A program made the position numbers and the translations under genes. A stretch of DNA of 64,000 nucleotides, from contig NZ_AEVT01000008.1 of assembly GCF_000189275.1 (NCBI RefSeq), positions 1-64,000 of the forward strand, read 5' to 3'. The notes under the pieces were generated by a model. It saw nothing but the letters and a program-made list of their open reading frames with translations, ran no database searches and was not told where the DNA came from. Source of the stretch: Vibrio sinaloensis DSM 21326 (GTDB lineage: Bacteria; Pseudomonadota; Gammaproteobacteria; Enterobacterales; Vibrionaceae). This document shows positions 26,501 through 35,503 of this stretch, one piece after another (positions within the stretch are counted from its first letter, which is position 1; each line of letters starts with the position of its first letter).

Positions 26501-27603
26501 AAAAACTGATCTCTTTGTTATTGATACTGATCACACCTCAGGTTTGGGCTGATGTTTGTGAGTGGCCACAATGGCAAACCTTTAAGTCTATCTACCTTGA
26601 GCAAGGGCGTGTTATTGATGGTAGCGATGAGCGTTTGATTACGACTTCCGAAGGCCAGTCATATGCCTTGTTCTTCGCTTTAGTCGCGAACGATCAACAA
26701 ACATTTAGTCAGGTCTTGGGTTGGACTGAAAAGCATTTGGCGGGTGGTGACTTAACCGCTCAATTACCTGCTTGGCTATGGGGAAGAACGGAAAATGGTC
26801 GCTTTGATGTGTTGGACAGCAACCCAGCATCCGATTCCGACTTGTGGATTGCCTATGCTTTAGTTGAAGCAGGGCGTCTTTGGGATAACCACTATTATCA
26901 GTCTTTGGGGCATCTACTGGCGAGTCGTATTCTGCGCGAAGAGACTGCAATGATTGAAGGCATCGGGACCATTTTGCTTCCTGCTCCGGTAGGGTTTCAT
27001 TTAGAACAAGGCTATCGAGTGAACCCTAGCTACGTTCCATTGCAACTTCTAGCGCGTATGCAGGCACTTTATCCTCAATATTCATGGCAGTCGATGTACC
27101 AATCCAGCGCCCAAATGTTGTTTGGTACTATGCCTGCTGGCTTCAGCCCTGATTGGGCTACCCTCCATAAGGGACAATTCAGTAGCGATGAAGTGACAGG
27201 TCCTTTAGGTAGTTACAATGCTATTCGGACTTATCTTTGGGCTGGAATGCTGGATGATAATGTCGCAGAGAAAACGGCATTAGTTGAAGCCATGCAACCT
27301 TTTATTACTGCGACAAAAACGCTAGGCGCACCGCCTCGTGAAGTCGATACACAAACAGGGCACTTTTCACAATTGGGCAGTGCTGGTTTTTCCGCTGCGG
27401 CTTTGCCATTGCTGTCTGCCGTTGGCCAATCTGATTTAGCTGAAGCACAGGCAAAACGAGTGAAAGTAGAGTTGGTCAGTGATAGAAATGATCACTACTA
27501 CGATAATGTGCTGAGCTTATTTGGACTGGGCTGGTATGAAGGGCACTACCGTTTTGGGGAGCAAGGAGAGCTGTTACCTGCATGGAGCGAGCAATGTCAA
27601 TAG
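26497..27603 (+). CDS. bcsZ: Periplasmic endo-1,4-beta-glucanase BcsZ (GH8)
   Basis: Cellulase of the Bcs operon that trims nascent cellulose in the periplasm. 368 aa, same as E. coli. GTG start overlapping the bcsB stop (GTGA), behind GAGGAGGAGG. Signal peptide 1-18 ('TPQVWA'). The general acid Glu52 is in 'TTSEGQSYALFFAL' (E. coli Glu55), and 'SDSDLWIAYAL' holds the substrate Asp. The catalytic base, Asp243 in E. coli ('SYDAIR'), is Asn241 here ('SYNAIR', codon AAT at 27217-27219). Some GH8 subgroups use another base, but a cellulase with Asn here may have low or altered activity. Confidence 0.93.
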   Translation: MKKLISLLLILITPQVWADVCEWPQWQTFKSIYLEQGRVIDGSDERLITTSEGQSYALFFALVANDQQTFSQVLGWTEKHLAGGDLTAQLPAWLWGRTENGRFDVLDSNPASDSDLWIAYALVEAGRLWDNHYYQSLGHLLASRILREETAMIEGIGTILLPAPVGFHLEQGYRVNPSYVPLQLLARMQALYPQYSWQSMYQSSAQMLFGTMPAGFSPDWATLHKGQFSSDEVTGPLGSYNAIRTYLWAGMLDDNVAEKTALVEAMQPFITATKTLGAPPREVDTQTGHFSQLGSAGFSAAALPLLSAVGQSDLAEAQAKRVKVELVSDRNDHYYDNVLSLFGLGWYEGHYRFGEQGELLPAWSEQCQ

Positions 27604-30600
27604 TTAGGCGTGTTGCTTGGCTGATTCCGCTGGTGACAATGACCAGCGGAATAAATGTGGCGCAAGCGAGTTACGCAGCGCCGCTCAGTAAAGAGCAACT
27701 GGCGGCAGTTTATCAGCCAGTGTCATTAGTGCAATTTTCAACTTCACTCGCGCGTGTTGATTCTGTTGATTGGTTAATTGGTCAGCTCAAGTTAGCGGAT
27801 GCGGTAGGCCGAGACGATATTGTTGAAAGTACTCTTGAACAATTGTTTGCTGTCGAGGAGAGCAATCTAACCGGCTTGTTCTATCAAGCGAACATGTTCT
27901 TGAAGCGCCAGCAAGCGGATCTAGCTCAGCAAACCTACCAGCAATTAAACAAGCAAGCTCCTGACTCACCTCAAGCGCAGAACCTGCGTATGATTCTTTC
28001 TCTCAATGGCGAGAAGAAAGCGGATTATCAGCGCGCAAAACTGCTTGCAAAATCTGGCCGTTATGATGAAGCAGTTCAAGCATATCAAGGCCTCTTCCCA
28101 CACGGCATGCCATCGGCGGCTTTGCAACTTGAATATCTACAGTTAATTAGCAATTTTGAAGGTAACTGGAGCAAAGTTAAAAGAGGTTTAGAGCGTTTAA
28201 ACGCGGATTACCCTGGCGTTCCCAAGTTCCAATTAGCTTTGGCAGATCATATTCGTAAACAGAACCCAGGTGACTCGTGGATTTTGGCGACATACCAGAC
28301 ATTAGCCCTTTCCATCGGCACAGGAAAAAGCGCTGCGACTTCGTGGCTAAGAGCTCTAGAGCAACTTCCCATTTCACAGCAAGTCGTTGAGCAGTATGCG
28401 ATTCTAGCTAGCTATTACCCTTCAGATCTTGAGATTCAGCAAGCGTATAATGATGCGGGTAAACGCTGGATGATGGAGCAAGAGCTACGTAAAGACCCCA
28501 CCTACCTAGCGAAGTTGAAAGGTCTTAAGTTGCTTGAACAAGGTAAAACTACCCAAGCTGAACAGCAACTTCGTTATGCCCTAACTACACGTCCCAATGA
28601 GCCCGAAATTTTAGGGGGATTGGGCAAGGTTTACTTACGTCAAGGGTTACAACAAAAAGCGTTGGCGTACTTTAAACGTGCTCAAGCGAATGACCAGAAT
28701 CCAGACAATGCCTCTAAATGGTCGAGTTTGATTGAAGCTTCACAGTATTGGGCACTGCTTGATCAAGGGGATGTTTTTACTCGTCAAGAGAAGTTTAAAC
28801 AGGCAGAAAGTGCTTATCGAAAAGCCGCTCAAGTAGATAACAGTGAGCCTTATGCGTATGTATCTTTGGGGGCTCTCTATCTCAGTCAACAAAACTTTGT
28901 TGCAGCAGACAAAGCATACAGTCAGGCGATTAAACGTGACAAGCTGAATGGTTCAGCTCTTGGTGGGCGACTGGATGTTCGAATTGAACAGCGCGATTTG
29001 CAAGGTGCCCAGTCGCTAGCGAACCGATATAGCTCGGCGCAGAAAAAAGTAGTTGCAGCTAAGATTGAGAGTATTGAATCAGAATTGATTTTGGCCAGAC
29101 TTAGAGTGGCTATTGCCAATGATGATCAAGTGGCAATGGAGGAGGCTGTTAATGATTTGATCGCATTGCAACCAACATCTCCTTGGCTCCGACTTGATAT
29201 AGCAGATGTTGTTCGCTCTATGGGGGACAAGCCTCGGGCTGCTGAGCTTATGACCGAGTGGGCGAGAGATAACCGCGAGCCGGAAATGGTGTTTGCTTAC
29301 GCTATTTTCTTAGCACAGGAATCTCAGCTTGAACAAGCAATTTCAGTGTTAGAAAGTGTACCTAAACCAGATCGTACACCTTCTATGCAGCGCAATTTAA
29401 CGCGCCTTAAGTTAGACGCCGAGCTTCAACACTTATCTGTACGCTATCAGGTTTCGCCTGACTCTATGATTGCTCTGCTCACCCATCTAGAATCCAAGTA
29501 TGCGGGGCAGATCTTACCGTTAGCTCGGATTGTAGGGGCTTGGGTTGAAATTGAACTCCCCGACAAAGCGATGCGCATCTATCGAACTATTTCATCATCC
29601 CCGCAATGGTCTGTTGAGGAGCGATTAGCGTATGGCAACATGATGGTCAGTTTGAACCAGTATGAGGATTTTGACCATTGGTATCAAAGTTTGGATATTG
29701 GCTCGGCGGACCAAGAAATAAGCGCTTCTGCGGCGCTCCAATTCGATGAGCTGAAAACACGTCGAACGCTTTCTCAAGCTAACCTGCTCATGGCTCAGCA
29801 ACAAGCAGAACAAGCAATACCGTTATACAGCCAGGTACAAGAGGAGCCTGAACCTTTTAAGACGCAGGCTCAGATCGGCATGCTGCGCGCAACGGCTCTT
29901 ATTGGTGATGAAAGAAGTAGCCATGATTTGCACCTTCTATTGAGTCAAAAACGTCACGATTTGACCTCAGAGCAGTTGATAACGGTTGCCACTCTATTTA
30001 ACGAACTTGGTTATAAAAGTGAGGCCAATGAGCTGAATCGTTTGTTGGATGAAACCAAGCAGGTGGATACTTTTACGTACCGCAACAGCTTGGCGCTCGC
30101 AATGAGAAACCAGCAATGGTTGTTGGCTGAAGAGAGAGCTTATCAAGCTCTCAACAGTGATCGTATAGTTAAAAGCTCACAACCAGAACAAGCGAGTCAG
30201 GAGTCACCAAGTTTACGCGAACTATACGATAGCGCTGATGACTATTGGCTGACGCAAAACGTCAAAGCTGACATCGATAAGATGCGTGATCGCAGCGATG
30301 GCCATATTTTAGTTGGTTGGGATTATAGCGCTCGTGATGGTCTTAATACGTCAAACCAAGTACCTATTGAAGCTCGTATTCCCGTGCAGTCTCTTGATGG
30401 CCACTTGTTGCTAAGAGCCGATTATGTGTCAATTGACTCAGGTGAGTTGGAATATTATCAGAAGAGTACAGACAGCAATGAGACGATATTTAGCAATGAC
30501 GCTCAAGGTTTTGCGTTAGGCGTGGGGTGGCAAGCTGAAGATTGGCAAGTTGATCTCGGGACAACACCTGTCGGATTTGACCATACGACTTGGGTTGGTG

Positions 30601-31349
30601 GGATAAGCCTTGCAGGGAAATTGGGAGAGTTTGGTTGGCGAGCTGAAGCCTCCCGCCGTCCAGAAACGAGCAGCATGCTTTCTTACGCGGGGATGACCGT
30701 CCCGAGTGGTACTGAAGACCCTGCCGGAACCAAGTGGGGCGGTGTAGTTCGTAGCGGAGTGAGTCTGAGTAGTAGTTGGGATATTGGTGGGCCTTATGGC
30801 TTTTGGAGCAGTGCCCAATATCACGTGTTGAATGGAGAGAAGGTTGCAGACAACACCCGTCTGGGTTTATTAGGCGGAGCTTACTATAAACTGATTGCTA
30901 ATGACGATCAGCGATTGAGTATTGGTAGCAACCTGATCTACTTAGGTTATGATAAAAACTTAGGTGAGTACTCATTGCATCACGGTGGCTATTACAGTCC
31001 ACAGAGCTACGTTTCTCTGTCACTGCCCGTTAACTATTATGGTCGTTATCTAAATAGTTGGTCGTATCAATTGAGTGGTTCGATTTCGAACTCTTGGACG
31101 GTTGAAGATGCACCTTATTTGACTCAGGAGACGGGCTCGGAGCGAGGGGGCGGCTTTGGTGCATCGTTGCAAGCTGCGCTTGAGAAGCGAGTTGGTAAGC
31201 GCTGGTACTTGGGAGCTGAACTCGATTTACAACGCTCTGAGTTCTATACGCCAAACCACTTTATGCTTTATGCCAAATACACCTTTAACGATCGCTGGCA
31301 ACCCATCGGATACCCGCCGGCGGTTCCGCAATTGTACAGTCAGTTCTAA
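27594..31349 (+). CDS. bcsC: Cellulose export protein BcsC (TPR plus outer-membrane barrel)
   Basis: Carries cellulose across the periplasm and outer membrane. 1251 aa from the ATG at 27594, which overlaps the bcsZ stop by 10 nt; another in-frame ATG lies 12 nt earlier. A signal peptide (1-27, 'VAQASYA') is followed by many TPR helical repeats to about residue 880, e.g. 'AEQQLRYALTTRPNEPEILG' and 'AYVSLGALYLSQQNFV'. The C-terminal 340 residues are a beta barrel of the BcsC_C family, ending in Phe as outer-membrane proteins do. About 95 residues longer than E. coli BcsC, probably extra TPRs. Last gene of the operon. Confidence 0.96.
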   Translation: MSIVRRVAWLIPLVTMTSGINVAQASYAAPLSKEQLAAVYQPVSLVQFSTSLARVDSVDWLIGQLKLADAVGRDDIVESTLEQLFAVEESNLTGLFYQANMFLKRQQADLAQQTYQQLNKQAPDSPQAQNLRMILSLNGEKKADYQRAKLLAKSGRYDEAVQAYQGLFPHGMPSAALQLEYLQLISNFEGNWSKVKRGLERLNADYPGVPKFQLALADHIRKQNPGDSWILATYQTLALSIGTGKSAATSWLRALEQLPISQQVVEQYAILASYYPSDLEIQQAYNDAGKRWMMEQELRKDPTYLAKLKGLKLLEQGKTTQAEQQLRYALTTRPNEPEILGGLGKVYLRQGLQQKALAYFKRAQANDQNPDNASKWSSLIEASQYWALLDQGDVFTRQEKFKQAESAYRKAAQVDNSEPYAYVSLGALYLSQQNFVAADKAYSQAIKRDKLNGSALGGRLDVRIEQRDLQGAQSLANRYSSAQKKVVAAKIESIESELILARLRVAIANDDQVAMEEAVNDLIALQPTSPWLRLDIADVVRSMGDKPRAAELMTEWARDNREPEMVFAYAIFLAQESQLEQAISVLESVPKPDRTPSMQRNLTRLKLDAELQHLSVRYQVSPDSMIALLTHLESKYAGQILPLARIVGAWVEIELPDKAMRIYRTISSSPQWSVEERLAYGNMMVSLNQYEDFDHWYQSLDIGSADQEISASAALQFDELKTRRTLSQANLLMAQQQAEQAIPLYSQVQEEPEPFKTQAQIGMLRATALIGDERSSHDLHLLLSQKRHDLTSEQLITVATLFNELGYKSEANELNRLLDETKQVDTFTYRNSLALAMRNQQWLLAEERAYQALNSDRIVKSSQPEQASQESPSLRELYDSADDYWLTQNVKADIDKMRDRSDGHILVGWDYSARDGLNTSNQVPIEARIPVQSLDGHLLLRADYVSIDSGELEYYQKSTDSNETIFSNDAQGFALGVGWQAEDWQVDLGTTPVGFDHTTWVGGISLAGKLGEFGWRAEASRRPETSSMLSYAGMTVPSGTEDPAGTKWGGVVRSGVSLSSSWDIGGPYGFWSSAQYHVLNGEKVADNTRLGLLGGAYYKLIANDDQRLSIGSNLIYLGYDKNLGEYSLHHGGYYSPQSYVSLSLPVNYYGRYLNSWSYQLSGSISNSWTVEDAPYLTQETGSERGGGFGASLQAALEKRVGKRWYLGAELDLQRSEFYTPNHFMLYAKYTFNDRWQPIGYPPAVPQLYSQF

Positions 31350-31382
31350 ATAGCAGATAGGGGCTATTCCAGTCCGATGGAT

Positions 31383-31440
31383 AGGTATGGACAGTATCTT
31401 TCTCTAGCGTGAGAAGGTAAGGTTCATACCTCTCTTTGTT
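31383..31440 (+). terminator. Probable terminator of the bcs operon
   Basis: Outer stem AGGTATG (31383-31389) / CATACCT (31425-31431) and inner stem CTTTCTC (31398-31404) / GAGAAGG (31411-31417), then CTCTTTGTTT. The T-run is broken, so strength is uncertain. Confidence 0.5.
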
Positions 31441-31483
31441 TAACGGCACGTTTTATCGCTTATAACCCCCTCTCAACCAAACC

Positions 31484-31522
31484 AATTGCAGTTTTTTTGT
31501 GTCTAAATCAAATCATGCAATT
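31484..31522. promoter_or_regulatory. Inverted repeat upstream of yjjP
   Basis: AATTGCA (31484-31490) and TGCAATT (31516-31522), 25 bp apart, in the likely promoter region of yjjP. Possible operator; no regulator is identifiable. Confidence 0.25.
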
Positions 31523-31569
31523 GTTTTTCACCGCACAATAGCCGAATTCTAAAGGAGTAGGATAGAAAC

Positions 31570-32337
31570 ATGGCATCGAAACAGCGAGTGGTCTCTCGCA
31601 TGATTGCCCAGGCAGGGCAAATGCTTTTGGCACATGGCGCTGAAAGTACACTGGTGGGTGACCTTATGCGTCGCTTTGGTATCGCTTCAGGCATGGATGA
31701 AGTTGAGGTCTCTCTTTCAGCCAGTTCTCTTGTGGTGACGACGGTTTATCAAGAGCACTGCATTACAACCGCACGTCGCTGCCCAGATCGTGGCATTAAC
31801 ATGCGAGCAATCACGCAGGTCCAACGCATCTGTATTATGTTAGAGCGGGGGATTATTGATCCTGTAATGGCTCAGCATAAGTTGGATAAAATTAGCCCAG
31901 AACGTTACAACCGCTGGCTGGTGGTGTTTATGATTGGCCTTTCCTGCGCCGCGTTTAGCCGCCTTGCTGGTGGTGACTGGGTGGTCTTTGCGATGACCTT
32001 TCTAGCTTCCGCGACAGGGATGGTGGTTAGACAGGAAATTGGTCACCGCCACTTCAACCCTCTGCTTAATTTTGCCGTAACCGCGTTTGTCACGACGGCC
32101 GTTTCTGCCCAAGCGGTGATTTATGAGTTGGGCAACTCGCCTTCTATTGTCATGGCCTCGTCAGTGTTGATGCTCGTACCAGGTTTTCCCCTGATTAACT
32201 CAGTCGCAGATATGTTGAAGGGCTACATCAACATGGGGATTGCCCGTTTTGTCATGGCAAGTCTACTGACGCTTGCGACTAGCTTAGGTATTGTGGCAGC
32301 GATGAGTATGGTCGGCGTATGGGGGTGGGTGGTCTAA
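31570..32337 (+). CDS. yjjP: ThrE-family exporter subunit YjjP
   Basis: Larger half of a split threonine/serine-exporter-family transporter in the inner membrane; the E. coli YjjP-YjjB pair is reported to export succinate. 255 aa. The N-terminal cytosolic DUF1212 domain (1-115) carries 'LAHGAESTLVGDLMRRFG' and 'ITQVQRICIMLERG', then about five membrane helices ('FMIGLSCAAFSRLAGG', 'SVLMLVPGFPLINSVAD'). TAA is followed immediately by the ATG of yjjB. Substrate in this organism is an inference. Confidence 0.87.
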   Translation: MASKQRVVSRMIAQAGQMLLAHGAESTLVGDLMRRFGIASGMDEVEVSLSASSLVVTTVYQEHCITTARRCPDRGINMRAITQVQRICIMLERGIIDPVMAQHKLDKISPERYNRWLVVFMIGLSCAAFSRLAGGDWVVFAMTFLASATGMVVRQEIGHRHFNPLLNFAVTAFVTTAVSAQAVIYELGNSPSIVMASSVLMLVPGFPLINSVADMLKGYINMGIARFVMASLLTLATSLGIVAAMSMVGVWGWVV

Positions 32338-32805
32338 ATGTGGGATTTATTGTTTGGACTAGCCAACGATATGCTGTTTGCCGCGATTCCTGCGGTCGGC
32401 TTTGCGCTAGTATTTAACGTGCCTCAAAAAGCGTTGGTTTATTGCGCGCTCGGGGGGGCGATTGGTCATGGTTCTCGTTACTTAATGATGCATTTTGGCA
32501 TTCCAATAGAGTGGGCGACCTTCTTTGCTGCAATGATTGTGAGTATGGTGGGGATTCACTGGTCGCGCCGTTTTCTTGCTCACCCTAAAGTTTTTACCGT
32601 CGCTGCTTTGATTCCCATGGTGCCGGGTGTGTTTGCCTTTAAAGCCATGATCGCTCTGGTTGAGCTTAATCACCGTGGGTACAGTCCTGAGCTAGTCGCG
32701 ATGCTGATGGAAAATTTCCTTAAAGCCATGTTTATTATTGCCGGTTTAGCGGTTGGCTTAGCCATGCCTGGGTTGTTATTCTATCGCCGTAAACCCATAG
32801 TCTAA
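32338..32805 (+). CDS. yjjB: ThrE-family exporter subunit YjjB
   Basis: Smaller half of the split exporter: 155 aa, about five membrane helices, ThrE_2 domain. The 'AALIPMVPGVFAFKAM' loop is the counterpart of the Pro-Gly motif in YjjP. It starts at the base after the yjjP stop, so both halves are made together. The succinate or amino-acid export role follows from the family, not from the sequence. Confidence 0.87.
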   Translation: MWDLLFGLANDMLFAAIPAVGFALVFNVPQKALVYCALGGAIGHGSRYLMMHFGIPIEWATFFAAMIVSMVGIHWSRRFLAHPKVFTVAALIPMVPGVFAFKAMIALVELNHRGYSPELVAMLMENFLKAMFIIAGLAVGLAMPGLLFYRRKPIV

Positions 32806-32861
32806 TTTATGCTGGGTATTTGTTTTATCAACAATGTTCGGTGTCACTCAGGAGTAAAAGA

Positions 32862-33347
32862 ATGATCATCAGTATGATCGCTGCAATGGCCAATGATCGC
32901 GTCATTGGCAAAGACAACCAGATGCCTTGGCATTTGCCTGCAGATTTCGCGTGGTTCAAACGCTGCACTATGGGCAAGCCTGTGGTCATGGGACGTAAGA
33001 CATATGAGTCGATTGGTCGACCGCTACCGGGACGACAGAACATCGTTATTAGTCGTGATAGTGAGTTAGTGATTGAAGGCGTCACAACGGTTATTTCTAT
33101 TGAAGAAGCATTAAAAGCTGCGGGTTCAGTAGAAGAGGTTATGATCATCGGCGGTGGTACCATTTACCAAGCGTGTTTGCCTTTCGCCAGTAAGCTTTAC
33201 GTTACCTATATTGAAGCTAATGTTGAGGGCGATACTCAGTTCCCTCAGTGGAGCAATGAGTTCCAAGAGACCTATACAGAAACCTTCAACGCGGATGAGA
33301 AAAACGCTTACGACATGCGTTTTGTGGTGTTAGAGAAGCAAAGCTAA
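32862..33347 (+). CDS. folA: Dihydrofolate reductase
   Basis: Reduces dihydrofolate to tetrahydrofolate with NADPH, keeping thymidylate and purine synthesis going. 161 aa from the ATG at 32862; a longer in-frame reading from a TTG at 32820 has no family support. The catalytic Asp is in 'MPWHLPADFAWFK', and the NADPH motifs 'VMGRKTYESIGRPLPGR' and 'MIIGGGTIYQ' are present. Stands alone and ends at a hairpin shared with the convergent apaH operon. Confidence 0.97.
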   Translation: MIISMIAAMANDRVIGKDNQMPWHLPADFAWFKRCTMGKPVVMGRKTYESIGRPLPGRQNIVISRDSELVIEGVTTVISIEEALKAAGSVEEVMIIGGGTIYQACLPFASKLYVTYIEANVEGDTQFPQWSNEFQETYTETFNADEKNAYDMRFVVLEKQS

Positions 33348-33377
33348 ATAGCAAGCTTGCTTGAGACTGACAATCAA

Positions 33378-33412
33378 TGAAGGTTGATAGTTCGGTATCA
33401 ACCTTCATTTTC
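33378..33412. terminator. Shared terminator between folA and apaH
   Basis: TGAAGGTTGATA (33378-33389) and TATCAACCTTCA (33396-33407), perfect 12-bp stem, loop GTTCGG, followed by TTTTC on the plus strand. Lies between two convergent genes. Confidence 0.85.
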
Positions 33413-33413
33413 A

Positions 33414-34223
33414 CTAGTTCTGGATAGCTTGCTGGACAAAGAACTGTTTATCTTCCCAGCGTAGCATAGTTAAGCTGCCACCCCAGACACATCCGGTGTC
33501 TAACCCAATGACGTCTTTGCCCTCGTACCCTTCTAGTGCAGCCCAGTGACCAAATAGCACGGTTTTTTCCAAAGGGATACGTTCCGCTAACTGGAACCAA
33601 GGAAGCAAGGTATTATCTTTTACTTCACTTGGAGGTAATTTACACGCCATATCCAAGCGGCCGTCTGAGAAGCAAAATCGCATTCGAGTAAAAGCATTAA
33701 TGGTATAGCGATAGCGCTCAATGCCCGACAAGGTTGGCTGCCAATAGTCTGGCTGATTGTCGTACATGTTCTCGATTAGCCACGTCCATTGGTCACTTTT
33801 CAAAATAGTTTCTACTTCTTTGGCTGCCGAGCGAGCTTGTGCTAAATCCCATTGTGGCGAAATACCCGCATGACACATGACGAATTCAGGGTGCTCGGCC
33901 AGTAGCGGCTGATGACGAAGCCAATTTAGTAGCTCATCTTTGTCGTTAGCGACGAGAATGGGGGCGGTCTGATCTTTCTTTTTGACTTTGTGGATGCCGA
34001 GTGACACAGCGAGTAGATGCAAGTCATGGTTGCCCAAAATGACTTTGGCACTTTGACCTAGGCTTTTTACGTAGCGCAAGGTTTCTAGTGACTTTGGACC
34101 TCTGGCAACCAGATCGCCTGCAAACCATATAGTGTCATGCTTTGGGTTGAAGTCTGCTTGTTGTAGTAACTGTTGCAGCTCATCAAAGCACCCTTGGATA
34201 TCACCTACGATGTAGTTAGACAC
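33414..34223 (-). CDS. apaH: Diadenosine tetraphosphatase (symmetrical)
   Basis: Hydrolyses Ap4A to two ADP, and removes Np4-type caps from RNA. 269 aa. Calcineurin-type metallophosphatase motifs are all visible: 'YIVGDIQGCFDEL' (GDxxG), 'WFAGDLVARGP' (GDxVxRGP) and 'VILGNHDLHLLA' (GNHD). Last gene of the leftward lptD-surA-pdxA-rsmA-apaG-apaH operon, 14 nt after apaG. Confidence 0.97.
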   Translation of the reverse strand: MSNYIVGDIQGCFDELQQLLQQADFNPKHDTIWFAGDLVARGPKSLETLRYVKSLGQSAKVILGNHDLHLLAVSLGIHKVKKKDQTAPILVANDKDELLNWLRHQPLLAEHPEFVMCHAGISPQWDLAQARSAAKEVETILKSDQWTWLIENMYDNQPDYWQPTLSGIERYRYTINAFTRMRFCFSDGRLDMACKLPPSEVKDNTLLPWFQLAERIPLEKTVLFGHWAALEGYEGKDVIGLDTGCVWGGSLTMLRWEDKQFFVQQAIQN

Positions 34224-34237
34224 GCATTAACCTTTGG

Positions 34238-34615
34238 TTAGTTAAGAATATTAGGTATCGCTAAGCGGAACGGATCAATCTCAGCTATGAACTGATTGCC
34301 TTTTTCATCAAGCATGATGTATTGACCTTGCATCACCCCTACAGGGGTTTCTATCGCAGTGCCACTGCTGTAAGTGTATTCATCGCTACCAGAAATAAAG
34401 GGCTGCTGGCCAACGACACCGTCGCCTTCAACAGTTAACTGCTTACCGTTGGCGTCTGTGATCAACCAACGGCGGCTAAGTAATTGCACGGTTTGGTTGC
34501 TTAGATTTTTGATGGTAATCATATAAGCGAACAAGTAGCGATTCGCATCTGGCTGAGACTGTTCAGGAATGTACTTGCTATGAACTTGGACTTTTATACA
34601 AGGGACTGCTTCCAT
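34238..34615 (-). CDS. apaG: ApaG/DUF525 protein
   Basis: 125-aa protein with a fibronectin-III-like beta fold. The family signature '[20 protein letters not shown]' and 'GEGVVGQQP'-like '[19 protein letters not shown]' is clear. Members were linked to cobalt and magnesium resistance; the biochemical role is unsettled. Conserved between rsmA and apaH in gammaproteobacteria, as here. Confidence 0.95.
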   Translation of the reverse strand: MEAVPCIKVQVHSKYIPEQSQPDANRYLFAYMITIKNLSNQTVQLLSRRWLITDANGKQLTVEGDGVVGQQPFISGSDEYTYSSGTAIETPVGVMQGQYIMLDEKGNQFIAEIDPFRLAIPNILN

Positions 34616-34684
34616 GTAAACTCCTCTTTAAAGCCAACAAAGGGTGACAAACTGACGCTTATCACCCTTTTATTCTAGTTGAAA

Positions 34685-35491
34685 CTATTTGCGATTGGCG
34701 TCTAGCCAGTTCGCTAAATCGACAAACTGCTTCAACGTTAGGTTCTCAGGACGCATGCCCGGATTGATATCTAGGCTCTCTAACGTTTCTGCATCTACCA
34801 AGCCTTTATAGCAGTTACGTACTGTCTTGCGGCGTTGGTTAAACCCTTCACGACATACGCGATCAAGCCAGTTTAGGCTTGTGGCTGGGTATGGTAGCTC
34901 TTCATAAGGAACAAGTCGAACCACCGCTGAGTCAACTTTTGGTGGTGGGACGAATGCAGTTGGTGGAACTTCGAGTACTGGCACGACTTTACAGTAGTAC
35001 TGTGCCATGACCGTTAATCGACCGTATGCTTTGGTGCCAGGGCCAGCAGCTAGGCGGTTAACCACTTCTTTTTGCAACATAAAGTGCATGTCTTGAACAT
35101 CTTTATGGTATTCAAACAAGTGGAACATCAAAGGGGTCGAGATGTTGTATGGGAGGTTACCGAAGATACGCAGTTTATTGTTTGGTTTCACTAGTTGAGT
35201 GAAATCAAAACGCATCGCGTCGCCTTCATGGATCGTGAGTTTATCAGCCAGTTCAGGGTGGTTACGTAAACGTTCCGCAAGGTCACGGTCAAGCTCAATT
35301 ACGGTAAATTTATCGACTTCACGGCCTACAGGCTCAGTGATCGCACCTAAACCAGGACCGATTTCTACTAGATTTTGACCTGGCCTAGGGTTAATCGCAG
35401 AAACAATCCCGTCGATGATGTAAGGATCGTTCAAGAAGTTTTGACCAAAGCGTTTACGTGCTTTGTGCCCTAAGTGGACATCGTTTCTCAT
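34685..35491 (-). CDS. rsmA: 16S rRNA dimethyladenosine transferase RsmA (KsgA)
   Basis: Dimethylates A1518 and A1519 at the 3' end of 16S rRNA in late 30S assembly, using SAM. 268 aa. SAM motif '[14 protein letters not shown]', '[10 protein letters not shown]' and the catalytic 'NLPYNISTP' are present; the C-terminal helical domain holds '[15 protein letters not shown]'. Lies 12 nt after pdxA in the operon. Confidence 0.98.
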   Translation of the reverse strand: MRNDVHLGHKARKRFGQNFLNDPYIIDGIVSAINPRPGQNLVEIGPGLGAITEPVGREVDKFTVIELDRDLAERLRNHPELADKLTIHEGDAMRFDFTQLVKPNNKLRIFGNLPYNISTPLMFHLFEYHKDVQDMHFMLQKEVVNRLAAGPGTKAYGRLTVMAQYYCKVVPVLEVPPTAFVPPPKVDSAVVRLVPYEELPYPATSLNWLDRVCREGFNQRRKTVRNCYKGLVDAETLESLDINPGMRPENLTLKQFVDLANWLDANRK

Positions 35492-35503
35492 AATTTTCTC
35501 AAG

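Noticed and set aside
33350-33361. 12-bp perfect palindrome AGCAAGCTTGCT after folA
   Set aside because: Isolated, not near a promoter, and adjacent to a clear terminator; likely chance.
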